From contig CAJQUW010000924.1 in NCBI GenBank assembly GCA_907163375.1, positions 1 through 64,000 on the forward strand: 64,000 nt of DNA, written 5' to 3'. The position numbers were made by a program, and so were the translations under genes. The stretch comes from Prostheceraeus crozeri (lineage: Eukaryota > Platyhelminthes > Polycladida > Euryleptidae). This document shows, in pieces, positions 32,778 to 43,885 of the stretch (its first letter is position 1; each line of letters begins with the position of its first letter). The notes beneath the pieces were generated by a model, which made no database searches, was not told the origin of the DNA, and saw only the letters and a list, made by a program, of their open reading frames with translations.

Positions 32778-32785
32778 TATATAAG
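32778..32785 (+). promoter_or_regulatory. TATA box of candidate secreted-peptide gene
   Basis: TATATAAG, 50 bp before the ATG at 32835. Confidence 0.4.
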
Positions 32786-32834
32786 TGATAAACATAATTT
32801 TGAACAGAACGACAAACTCGCCAATTCATTACAC

Positions 32835-33073
32835 ATGAGGAGAGGAGAAGCGTTGTTTGTCCTTCTAGTAAGTATTTTTAAAATTTTTAGACATTTTAGG
32901 ATATAAAACTTTTTTTATATCATACTTTGTACCTATTGAAAATTAACTAGTCATTAGCTTGTTTTTTTAACTTTGTTACCTTGACGCACTTTGCTACGTT
33001 GAATATGCATACTTTACTGCAGGCAGTTCATTTTGTCCAATTTAGAGCAAAAGTTTGGTCTTCGAAAATATAA
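32835..33073 (+). CDS. Candidate two-exon short secreted peptide
   Basis: A TATA box, an ATG and a very short first exon (32835-32867, encoding MRRGEALFVLL) are followed by a consensus donor (CTA|GTAAGT). A matching acceptor, TTTACTGCAG, ends at 33022. The second exon continues in frame as AVHFVQFRAKVWSSKI and stops at 33073. The product would be a 27-residue peptide made almost entirely of a signal-peptide-like sequence. A first exon holding only the start of a signal peptide is common in arthropod cuticle and peptide genes. The early stop suggests a decayed gene or a wrongly guessed second exon. Transcript evidence would be decisive. Confidence 0.3.
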
Positions 33074-33563
33074 AAAGATTTTATTTAAAAAAACATTGCG
33101 GGCATTCGGTTTCCTGCGCCTTCTGAGATCGATAGCGGCGTGTTGCGCAAAAACGGAAATATGTTCCTATCGGCCGGAGGCGCAGTGCGGCGAATTCCCG
33201 TCGCGTATTTCAGCGAACACTTTTGTATCTAGCGAAGAAAAAATACTCGGGAGTCTCTTTTTTATTCCTCTCGGAAGTTTTAACAAAATGAGATGATTAC
33301 CAGTTAATTATGTGTTATCCGTTCTATGGCCAATTAGGCGATCATATGTTTAGCAGCCAACTCGGAGACCTAGAAATCACAAAAAATCTTTCGCTAAAAT
33401 GAACTAAGAAAATTTTGCGTTCAGAGAAGGTGTCGACGGAAAACCTGTCAATTGAAAGGAACCTGAAACATTTCCGCAATAATTAGGACAATGTCGGCAA
33501 CCAACTGAAAAATAGTTCATTGGTGAGGGTTACTTTCTTCTCGTATCCGGATACTTATATTCA

Positions 33564-33677
33564 GAAATCAAAATAAAATTTCATCGGAAACAGAGTCTAT
33601 TTCTTTATGAAAACATGCGGTCCTGTGTTTACGTAAAGAGATAGACGTTGTATCAGATGAAATTTTATTTTGATTTC
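33564..33677. repeat. 114-nt hairpin with 22-bp perfect outer stem
   Basis: The 22 bases at 33564-33585 (starting GAAATCAAAATAAAA) pair exactly with 33656-33677. An inner stem follows: GTCTATTTCTTTA against TAAAGAGATAGAC, with one mismatch. The size would suit a miRNA precursor or a tiny MITE. Nothing shows expression. Confidence 0.75.
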
Positions 33678-33851
33678 CGGACAAATAGTTCAACTGCACT
33701 ATTGTTAGACATATACGTGTATTTATCGAAGTCATTCAACTGAATTCTACCAACACAAAAATTACTTGATAGAGCTTTCAAAGGGATTTGAAAAGTAAGT
33801 ACGTTTGTCTGCACATTGGTTCGCACATCGTGAATGTAGGCATCATCATGG

Positions 33852-34515
33852 CAGGGATGCGGAGTCCTATCAAAATGATAGGACTCCGACTCCGACTCCG
33901 GGTGGCAAGTATATCAGCCTTAGTTCTGGTAACCTACATCATAGATCATTATAGGCTTACCTGAGCCTGATTTTAGTGATCATTGCTGTATCAAATAAAT
34001 CATTTTCTATGAAAATGTACCAACTTAGCACATCAATTGTTGGTGTGTGCTTCACACGGGTTTTCTCCAGTCTCTACCAGGCAGGAAAATCCCCATCTCC
34101 AAAAAATATGAGTACACTTTCGATTTTGATATGCGCTACGGAGGAGGCATCACACACGATTGACGTTAGGGTAAGAGGTAATGTTCCCATGCAAACTGAT
34201 ATTTTACCTCTGTCTCCGATGTAATCTTTGGTACGTATGTGTGATCGAGGCTAGGAAGGCTTGTTTTCTCTACTAAATCACCGAGTGAAAAGACAATCCT
34301 TTTTCACTATCACGGTTCATTCCCTCAACTATTACAAGCTTTGCATGCAGTGCTATCTCTGTACTCTTGTTTACGGAGAAAGTTGACATCAAGACAGTGA
34401 CAGCTATGCACGAGGATAAATAATTTGTTTGTATTATATTTGGGGTCTAGTTATAGGCCGGAGCCCGGATTCCTATCATTTGATAAGACTCCGACCCCGG
34501 CAAAAATGATCATCT
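33852..34515. mobile_element. hAT-type MITE, copy 1 (right end decayed)
   Basis: Starts CAGGGATGCGGAGTCCTATC and is homologous over its length to the complete copy at 38698-39412. Shared blocks include CTCCAGTCTCTACCAGGCAG and AATATGAGTACACTTTCGAT. The right end has lost the terminal repeat seen in copy 2. There is no transposase. Confidence 0.85.
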
Positions 34516-34529
34516 TGCGTAGCCCCAAG

Positions 34530-37270
34530 CCTACATCATTCGAGCAAGATGGCTCACAATCCATAACTGGAGAGAGAGATGTCCGCTGTATATTTATGTG
34601 TGGGGAAAGGTGTGAGTCAAAATGTATACTAATAGGCTCGCAGTGAAAAATAGTAGAGCACAATACACTTTCACACAATTTCAAATTACAATTAGAATTA
34701 CACTTTTTCAAATTGGCTAACTGTAATTTCTATTGGGCTAATTCGCATTAACCAACTTCAATCTAGACAATATTTGAAGGAAAGTAGTCAACGTATTTAT
34801 GAAATTGTCAAATGAACAGCAGAATGAAGTTAAATAAACGATAAATCAAATCGCTGTGTAAGATGTGTACACTTGGTAGGAAGTAAATTTTGGGGGGGAG
34901 ACTTTAATAAAAAATCATAGCTTCTACTGTAAGTAGGAGTAAAATCCATTGAATGAAACTAGTGAAAATGTTTTCTTCCATACACAACTATATTTCTTCG
35001 CAGATATACGAGTAAATACTAGTACATGTAAGCTGATGGGAATTTCAAAAATAGCTTGGATACTGAGCTCCTCCAAATTTCGATATACAGTTTTTTCAAA
35101 CAGGATCCTAAATCGCTACTTTTATAGCGTTTAGATGGGATTGGCGTTGTCTCATGATGCGACGCATCATGATCCGCTGTAAACTTAATTCGGTCCATCA
35201 AAAAGTCGCTAAATTTGTTCAGAGTCATTCCATCAGCGAAGATAGTATGGTGAGCAACGCCAAGCTAAACAATTAGTGATTGTTTCCATCAATATTTTTC
35301 GCTTTCAAATGATAATGGTTTGCTGATCATCTTCTTGATTGAAGATGATCAACACATGTTGAGATTACATGGGAGTCCAAAGAGAACTATGGTAAAGAGC
35401 AAGTGTTCGTGTTTCAGAAGATCGAAAGTCTTTACTTAGATTAATTGCCGAATTATTGATATCGCACCTCATCTCTCTATTGTTGCTCTAACCTTCCACA
35501 TATCATGAATTAAATGTTTGGCGTAGAATGTTCACCTCAATTGCAAGTGTTTGAAAATCTCGGAGGGTGGAAAGCCTAAGGCACAATCTCATCAGGTGCT
35601 CAAGTATGTCTTACTATCCACCCGGACTTAAACCAAATGTCCGCCACCCAGTCACTAAATATTTGAGGACAATCGATCGTCTCCAGTGAGTAACATCGGT
35701 GTGTTTATACAGGCTTGTCAACTTCTCAGTATTGGACAATGGTATGCTTGTAAATAATCGGCTTCGTTCACGTTTTGGTGTGCTGTATCATTTCATAGAA
35801 TTTTGACATTAAATTTCCAGTAAAAATTTATCGCAACTACTGATTACAAAACTTTAATTAACCTGCCATTTTACCAAAAAAGAATGAAAAATTCAGCAAA
35901 TCACCCAAGAAGTATGGAAAAAGTATGAAAGCAAGACGCCTGCGAACCTTATTATGCTAGAGGGTTATTATATTGAGGGTGTCCATTTATATGTGGTACT
36001 ATATAGGCTTACTCCTATTTCCATTAATAAGTTTTGAATACTTTCCCACGGTAACCAATAGCGACAAATATAAGTATATACATTTTATTTTCGACATGCA
36101 GAACATAGTCATCGTAGGCATATCTTTAGGCCATATATAGGAATAGGATAACAACTCCCATGGGCATATTGGGATCCCCACAGGAATTCTATGAGGATGG
36201 GGTGCGGATGGGGATTGGAAATCCACCCCCACGGCAGCCCTGGTTAACCTTCATACGTATCTTTAAATAACATGATCTTAGTAATGTTATGTCTTTTGCG
36301 TGCAAATATCAACATGTGGAATAAATACTGCCCGCACATGAAGCAACTATGAAAAATATTGATTTAATTTACTATGTTTATTTGAGCTGTTGTGTTTGAG
36401 TCATTTAATTCTATTATTCTATTAGTAGCACAGTAGTGCGGTAGTGCTTAGACAATGACAGTGACAGAGAAACATGGTCATTCGGTGCAGCTGTCTAATA
36501 CACAGGAATAAGTAGACTGTGTGCGGTAAGGAATTCTTTGTCTTCATTCGCGATGGTCTCACGAGTGCGTTTGACGATGCCTAGGATCGATTCAAACCAT
36601 TTTGACTATTTTGATACCTTCGTGTTCTTCTCACGGAAATCGTCAACACTGGCTTAAGGAAGGCATCTTTCCCAATTGAGGCCTCTCATTCAACAGAATT
36701 GACCGCTCTTCAAACAAATCTACCGAAGAAATTACCCAAGTCTGAACAAGCTGTAGAATTCACTTACCGAATTAGCTTGCATTAGTGGAATCATTATGCA
36801 ACGAATGCTAGAATCACAGAAGCCAAACTTGTGTCAATTACTCATGAAATGTAATTGGCTACAGTCACAAATTACTCCGTTTTTCTTCAATTATATTTCA
36901 ATTACTTAAGATAATTGTTGGCATTACACTACTTTTTCTCCACCATTTCTTTTCCGGGCGGATACTCAGGGGTAAAATACAAAATCCTTCCGGAAAAAGG
37001 AACGCCTACAACATTGTTATTAAATTGCCACCTTTTTTTCTTCCCCGAGTGTTTTTTCGCTTTAAGTCTCTACTACAATTCAAACTGAAGATACAGTGTT
37101 CGGATATAGAGCCTTGTGGATTCTAGGAGACATTGTCATGCTTGCAATTGCATCTTCGCTAGGATTTTAATTGATTTAAAGATTTAAGCTGCGGCTTCTA
37201 GAAATATTCATTTTCTTCTTTTTTCCGAGGTGGAGACTAAGTGAAGTCTTCTGATATACGTTCTCTGATC
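34530..37270. other. No gene assigned
   Basis: Contains a 28-bp palindrome at 35324-35351 (TGATCATCTTC, six-base loop, GAAGATGATCA). A sequence near 36231 ends GGCAGCCCTG, the reverse complement of a hAT-like CAGGGCTGCC end, but its partner was not found. Confidence 0.45.
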
Positions 37271-37274
37271 AGCA

Positions 37275-38480
37275 ATTAAGTTCAGGAGGACGGAACATCG
37301 TAACACCCGTACTTCATCTAGATTTTGGAAGTAAAGTAGCTTAATGCATCAACAACAACGGCGTTAGTGTCCTTTCACAACTGTGTTACGGAAAATTTTG
37401 ATAACCACGAAAAGTCTGTATTATTATGTTTCGATCTCTCGAAAGCTTACGATCGAGTAGAGCACTCAAGGGTTATTGACAAGCTGGGGAGATCTGATTT
37501 TCCAAGTGGATTTTTCAATTGATTGAAAAGCTATTTAGCGGGTCGATACTCCTGTATAAAGCTGGGTCAACTAATTTCAGAAAGGTTCCCGATCTCAAGC
37601 GGTGTGGCTCAGAGCTCTATTTTGTCCCCATATATATATTTGCTACTTTTGTATCGGACTTAGTGAGTAGCCGCACAACGACCACCGTTATTCAATATGC
37701 AGATGATATTACGTTTATACTATCCATTGGCAAAGATTGTTCAAATGACAAATTGATGTCTATGCACGAGAAGAGGTTTCAAGTATGGAGCTTTGGTGCA
37801 CTGAAAACAGTCTGATTTTGAACAAGTCAAAGAACCGCATGATATATTTCACAAGTCATCGTGATACCAATTTGCCAGAAATATTACCAAAGGCCCATTC
37901 GTTAAATATTCTTAGAGTTATTTTTCGAAGTGATCTTTCATGGAGTGAACATGTCGCGAGAATTCAGACAGCAACGAAAAAGTGATGTTATCTACTAAGG
38001 AAGCTATGTCCCCTTATGAGCAAAACTGACCTCCATCTAGTATACACCAACTGTATCCGTAGTGTAATGGAATATGCGTCGCCTACTTTCGTTGGACTCA
38101 ACAAAACTTTGTCTGAAAGACTTGAGAAAATTGATAGGTGTGCTCACCGGATCATTTTCTGGGGGAGTGAAATTAATTGTAATTGTGAAGAAAACATCCG
38201 AAAACAACGCTATGCCACAAGCAGAAAACTTTTTCAAAAAGCTGCAGGCAATTCTTCACATGCTCTACGTCGCCTAATTCCTCCTTTACATCGATATTCA
38301 CGAAGTGTTGTCATTCCTTACAGCCGAACGAACATTTGACGAAGTTCTTTCATCCCATTTGTGTCCAGCTTGGAAAATTACTTTTGATTTTGACTTCATA
38401 ATGTTTCACTTATATTGAATTTCAAACTTACTTGCAACTCACACTGTGTTGATTGTGTTACTTGCATGTCATGTATTTCG
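37275..38480 (+). pseudogene. LINE reverse transcriptase (CR1/jockey-like), decayed
   Basis: Non-LTR retrotransposon remains. In order come CFDLSKAYDRVEHSRVIDKL (RT motif A), ISSGVAQSSILSP, QYADDITFILSIGK (catalytic YADD), WCTENSLILNKSKNRMIYF, LRVIFRSDLSWSEHVARI, and SVMEYASPTFVGLNKTLSERL with EKIDRCAHRII at the C-terminus. Stops and frame changes break it (for example TGA after GFFN near 37520, a frame change near 37650, and TGA near 37983). The endonuclease part was not found, so it is 5'-truncated. It ends just before the mariner insertion at 38520, which may have cut its 3' tail. Confidence 0.85.
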
Positions 38481-38697
38481 ATTCCTATTATGAAAAATAT
38501 ACGCTTCCTATCCTATCTACGAGGGTTAGTCAATAAATAAGTTTCCCTGCCTAGTCATGCACAAAACAAAAATTGTACAGGCACCACTTCGCAATGAGAT
38601 GATTCCTGGGTGAAATTTTATCATTCCACTCTGAGCGAGTTCCCATCTGATTCTTATTATTGATTTGACAACCGATCGATATCTGACTACTTCTAAG

Positions 38698-39412
38698 CAG
38701 GGATGCGGAGTCCTATCATTTTGATAGGACTCCGACTCCGGGTGGCAAGTATATATAGCCTAGTTTTTTGAAAAAAACTGGTAACCTGCATCATAGATCA
38801 ATATAGGCTTACCTGAGCCCATCTTTAGTGATCCTTGCTGTACCAATCATCAAAGTTTATCAAGTGCCGCTTTAAGTTGGATGCATACGACTCGGCTCCT
38901 CCCTGATGTGTGCTTTACACGATTTTTCTCCAGTCTCTACCAGGCAGGAAAATTCCCCATCCTTCTTCAAAAAATATGAGTACACTTTCGATTTTAATAT
39001 GCGCTTTAGAGGAGACATCACACACGATTAACGTGAGGGCAAGAGGTAATGTTCTCAAACAAACTAGCACTTCATTTTTGTCTCTGATGTGACCTTTGGT
39101 ACGCATGTGTGATCGAGGTAGGAAGGCTTGTCTTCTCTACTAAATCACCGAGTGGAAAGACAATCCTTTTTTACTATCACGGTTCATTCCATCAACAATT
39201 ACAAGCTTTGCATGCAGTGCAGTGTCTCCGTACTTTTGTTTGACGGAGAAAGTTGACATCAAGACAGTGACAGATATGCACGAGGACAAATAATTTGTTT
39301 GTATTATGCTTCTGGTCTTGTTATAGGCCAGAGTCCAGAGTCCTATCATTTGATAGGACTCCGACTCCAGCAAAAAATGATAGGACTCCGGGACTCCGAC
39401 TCCGCAACCCTG
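38698..39412. mobile_element. hAT-type MITE, copy 2, 715 bp
   Basis: Starts CAGGGATGCGGAGTC and ends GACTCCGCAACCCTG. It is flanked by CTTCTAAG (38690-38697) and CTTCTTAG (39413-39420), an 8-bp target duplication with one change, as expected for hAT. Inside both ends are internal palindromes built on AGGACTCCGACTCCG. It sits within the 5' part of the mariner and is therefore younger than it. Confidence 0.95.
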
Positions 39413-39499
39413 CTTCTTAGTTATGTCCGGCTTTCATGTTCGATTTGACGCGAGGTTGATTTCATTCATTTTGTATGTCATGTCCAGCTCCGACTATCT

Positions 39500-40400
39500 G
39501 CGATATGACGTTCGTGTCATCATTAAGTTTCTGACGGCATTGCGAACTCCTCCAATTGACCCACATGTTGAATTTTATGGAGGAGGAATGTCCATTGGGT
39601 GAGCGAGTTCCAAGAAGGCAGAACAGACTGTTCTGATCTGCAAAGAACTGGCCGCCCTGTTTCAATTTCCACTGAAGAGAAGATTGACGAAGTCCAAGTT
39701 CTTATTCAGCAGGATGACAGGATGACGGTGGATCAAATGGCTACGGAGCTTAACATCTGCCATGGAACAGCTTGGCAAATTGTGACTGAGAACTTGGATG
39801 AAGAAACTTTGCTCGCGATGGATTACTCATGCTCTGACTGAAGAACAAAAGGTCATCAGAATGTGGGGGTGTCCTCACAACATCTACAGCGATTCAAAAG
39901 AGATTCATCATTTCTGAATCGGATTGTTGCAGCAGATGAGTCTTGGGCTCATTTTTGGGAGCCGGAACTCAGTCGCCAGTCAGCTGAGTGGCGACTTCGT
40001 GAAGAAGGACGTCCGACGAAGGAGAAGCAACCAAGGTGATTTGAAGGTGCTCCACGTGTTTTTCTTCGATCGCTGCGGAGTCATCCTCGATTGGCCTGTT
40101 CCCCATGGCACCACTGTGAACGGTGATTATTGCCAATGGATTCTCCGAGAGAAACTCCGTCCAGTTTTGGGAAGACGACGATCTTCTTGCTGAAAGTGTG
40201 ATTCTCCTTCAAGACAACGCAGGTCCCACCTTCAGGCTTGTATTGTGGAGATGTTGGTGAAGTCGGAGTAGAAGGTGCTCACTCACCCACCTTACTACCC
40301 AGACTTAAGTCCCTGCGACTTTTTCCTCCTCTGTGCAATAAAAGAGGAACTTCGTGGGAGGCGATTCCGAACCGAGGAGGAAGCCAATGTTTCCTGGAAG
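39500..40400 (+). pseudogene. mariner transposase, decayed
   Basis: Readable blocks in order: WVSEFQEGRTDCSDLQRTGRP and IDEVQVLIQQDDRMTVDQMA (N-terminal HTH region), AADESWAHFWEPELSRQS (first Asp), VLHVFFFDRCGVI, LPVPHGTTVNGDYC-type sequence, ILLQDNAGPT (second Asp) and YYPDLSPCDFF (third Asp). The third acidic residue is Asp and the wording matches mariner rather than Tc1. The blocks sit in different frames, with frame changes near 39600, 39840, 39960 and 40190. The enzyme is inactive. Confidence 0.9.
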
Positions 40401-40650
40401 AATCGTAAATGTACAGACCTTATCCCTATGTAAATATTGTTAATATATCTTGACAATAAATGCGGAAATTTGAAATGGAAACTTATATATTGACTGACCC
40501 TCGTATATATCTACATAAGTAAGTTTCGTCGTAAATTTCTTTGAAAAGAAATTGCCGGTGTGCATCTTAAAGTATGGTGACACATTATATACGAGGAGAG
40601 CAAAAAAGTTTAAACTATGAGTAATTGAAATAACTTCTCAATTACATGGC

Positions 40651-42586
40651 CAGCGTTTCCAAAGTAAAATCTCCGAGAATCCGCGCAGGCCAAGTAAATC
40701 CGCGCAGATGGACCCTAACCCCCTTTACATTGCAGTTTTAAGACCATATTTGTGATTTTCTGGATTTCATTTTCTTGCATATTCAAAAATGAATCCTACA
40801 TAGTGATGTGCAACTTTTACTTTCAATCTTAAGTAGACTTTCGATGGAACCTGATTGGGTCACTACAAACAAAATGAACAAGAAACTATTCCGGTACCTA
40901 TATCTCTCGAGTCAAGTGGCATGGGAATGTGACTACAACAAAAGGTCTTCATGATAATTATTGCAAAAAAATTCAAAAGTGGCCTCATGGTCCACGTTTT
41001 ACTACATTTCACGGTAACTGAGTGTGAAGGACATACAGCTTATCTGAATGTAGATGTACATATTGACAGAAAAATAAATCTTTTTTAAGAAAAATTGTAT
41101 TCATCTATTGAATTTTTTTAACAACTTGAATTGAGGATGACGAGAAAATAGTCAGCACCAAATGTCTTATAATTGTCTATGACGCCTCGTATCCATCAGT
41201 GGTTCGGTCGAAGGCAAAGTTCTCTTCAACTTTCTTTTGGACTCATCTTTTTTCGATGACACGGGAGCTGCATCTGTTATCGACTGTGCTTCTAGCATAA
41301 GCCTCTTGGCATCCTCCATGTATTCCATGGCCGTTTTCCGCTTACTCTCGGCGAGTTTCTCCGCGGATTCCTTTTCTTGCCTGACTCTCTCTTTCCATCT
41401 CTTTCTCCCTGGCTTTCAGATCTTCCTCTTTCTTTTTTTCTGCTTCAATGCGCTCCTTTTCCTTTTGCTTCAGATACTGCATGTTTTGACTTGTGTAGAT
41501 CCATCTGCGGTCATCTGAGATTGGCCTTCTCTTTTGCATTTCATCAACTTCATCAGAGAAACAGAGTACAGCATTACACAACAGAACATCCTTTGCATAG
41601 AAGCTCCTGGGTGCCGAGTGTCCAAGTGCTACAGGAATTCCTGCCGCTGTCGATTGATCTGATATAAGGATATGATGAGGTGATGAGATGATTCCACTGT
41701 AAAGTTTCTCAAAAACCTGTAAAATAATGATTTTCACGCGACAGCTCACAATCAAAACGAAAAAACAATAGAATCCATTTACAGTGCGGTGTAGAAAAAA
41801 TGGACCATCTGAAGGGCCAAAAGTGATACTTATGGTACTTGAGTGGTTTACTTATTCTCCCCAGCACTAGGTGGGCCTAATATGATGCAGAGTCAAACAA
41901 AGCGTGATTTGAATTAAATTTTAAGCATAAGTAAGTTTTCAAGCAGCAGGGCAAAATATATCTTGATTCGCAGTCATTTTACAATCTTATGAGTAGTTAA
42001 GCTAAATTATCCTAATTTGGTTCCCATCTATTATTGAAATAATGCTGCAGAAGCTTTTTCTTCTTCAACTGCAGAAATTAGCCCTTGCACAGCATTCGAT
42101 CGAGAGGAATCACGCTATTGATTAGTCGAGGGCGCACGTCATCACAAGGCAGACGAAGTGGCGCCCGCGATTATTCGCTGAGACCTTCCATACACAGTAA
42201 TCACAAAGTGCGATGAACCGATGGGAAATGTATTTACCTAATATACGCACGTATATCGTTCTCTCTCTTGGTTTGACTTCAGTTTTACCACTGCAACCTG
42301 ATGAAGCGGACCTAATAAGTCCACGAAAATTTGTACATTTCTTTTATTTTATCTAACAAAAAATGTGCTCTATCAAATGTACTACAGAATCTGTATATTA
42401 GGTGAACAATGTCTAATTTGAAATGATTTCTGTGAAAAACACCACAGTAAGATTCAAAACATACCTAAAACTGAAAAAAGATTGTGACATCAAAATTCCG
42501 CGCAGCTTCTCAATTTTCCGCGCTTCCGCGCAGACATCGGCAAAACCGCGCAGCTGCGCGCTGCGCGCTCACTTTTGGAAACGCTG
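40651..42586. mobile_element. Transposon with CAGCGTTTCC ends, 1936 bp
   Basis: CAGCGTTTCCAAA begins the left end, and its reverse complement closes the right end. The flanks CATGGC and CATGAC could be a 6-bp duplication with one change. Both subterminal regions are rich in CCGCGCAG. A minus-strand reading frame lies at 41195-41755. The superfamily was not recognised; hAT-like is possible. Confidence 0.75.
41195..41755 (-). pseudogene. Unrecognised coiled-coil protein of the CAGCGTTTCC element
   Basis: The N-terminal half (VFEKLYSGIISSPHHILIS, GIPVALGHSAPRSFYAKDV) looks like a folded domain. It is followed by a strongly charged helix (QKEKERIEAEKKKEEDLKA, then KAREKEMERESQ). A frame change near 41380 leads into a second charged stretch (ESKRKTAMEYMEDAKRLML, VSSKKDESKRKLKRTLPS). 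It may be the last exon of a larger transposase or accessory protein. Upstream coding sequence was not recognised. Function unknown. Confidence 0.4.
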
Positions 42587-43546
42587 CATGACCAAAAATG
42601 TAATTGATTACAATTACAAATTACTCATCAGATAATGCAATTGATTACAATTGCTAATTATAGTAGCCTTAATTTCATTTACGTAGTTGTAATTGCAATT
42701 ACAATTACAATTACAACACAAGTCTGCTAGAAGCCTATTTTTGAATTTTCTTTCTGATTATATTTTTTCTCTACTGTTATTTTTTGCAATTCTGCTTTAT
42801 ACCGCTCGCATACTACTTCCTTCTTACTTACATGAGATGATGTTGATATGAATGAGGCGGACTGTGATTAAGTCGTTGTTTTCGGTTTCTTGTTATATGT
42901 GTTTCTATGTTTGACTGTTTTCTTCTCTGTAATTTGTTAAAAAGTTCCTAAGCTTCAATTAGAAGTGTAGTTTTGTAATCAATTTTGAAATATCAGCTCT
43001 TTGTAAATGTGCATGGTACATGAGTTTTTAAAACGCCAGCAGAGGATGCAACATTGCCATCACAAATTACTTGAAACAAATATACAAGACATGATGAGTG
43101 TGCGAAGAAATATACCGAGATCAAATACTAAAATGTGTGTTTTATAAGAACGTCAACAAGCATTCAAACATTCTTTTTTCTCCCCAGTGACCAAATAAGT
43201 GATTAGTTTCATGACTTTCTATCATGCGAAATATGCTGTCGGTGCTGTATGTGTGATGCGTATGAGTGATCGGATAATCACAATACTTGTTGCGGTTCAT
43301 CGTCTTTTTGATCTTCAGCACCTATTTTGTTTTAGAAAATATCTCAATTGTGTGAACATTACAAAAGTATATACTTAATATTCTGAAAACTTTCTGAAAG
43401 GAAATACATGCTGTCGCACAGTAACGGTGTAAGAAGTCACAGACCCCAGCGTGTGCTAATTCACTTGCACCCACAGTTATGAGACTGGCAAGTAATGACA
43501 CGTATGACAACTGCGAATTCATTCTTCATAAATGTGATGCACCACA
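42587..43546. repeat. TAATTGATTACAATTAC-type repeats, then unassigned AT-rich DNA
   Basis: GTAATTGATTACAATTAC and simple AATTACAATTAC runs occupy 42600-42720. The other side of the preceding element (40621-40645) and the stretch near 36851 carry similar sequence, suggesting an older AT-rich element into which the CAGCGTTTCC element inserted. Nothing is recognised in 42800-43546. Confidence 0.5.
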
Positions 43547-43885
43547 TACAGGGTGGCGCACGCAAACCGCCGGATTTTAAACTTTTATTACTCCTCAAAT
43601 ATTCATCCGATCGTCATGAAATTTCGACTCATACTAGTTTGGGGTATAGGATTTATGATGATTATACCTGTTGTACTGAGAATTGTCAGAAAATTCTGAT
43701 TCTATTGACCGAATGACATGAAGTAAAATTGACATACCAACAATGTATCTTAACATGTAAAATTTAATGATAAACTTTTCCCTTTATTTCCCCCACGTCT
43801 TTATCAATAATGACCAAAATGAATTAAGGTAAATGTCATAGAAAACATATATTAAATGAAAAACATAAGAAAAAAGTGTTAGTAG

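Larger units (their letters stand above)
38520..40504 (+). mobile_element. mariner (DD34D) element interrupted by a MITE
   Basis: The ends are CGAGGGTTAGTCAATAAATA and the reverse complement of CGAGGGTCAGTCAATATATA, flanked by TA (38518-38519, 40505-40506). Removing the inserted 715-bp MITE leaves about 1270 bp, the normal mariner size. The transposase is broken. Confidence 0.95.

Noticed and set aside
36130-36235. A hAT element end (CAGGGCTGCC on the minus strand)
   Set aside because: No partner end or target duplication could be found.
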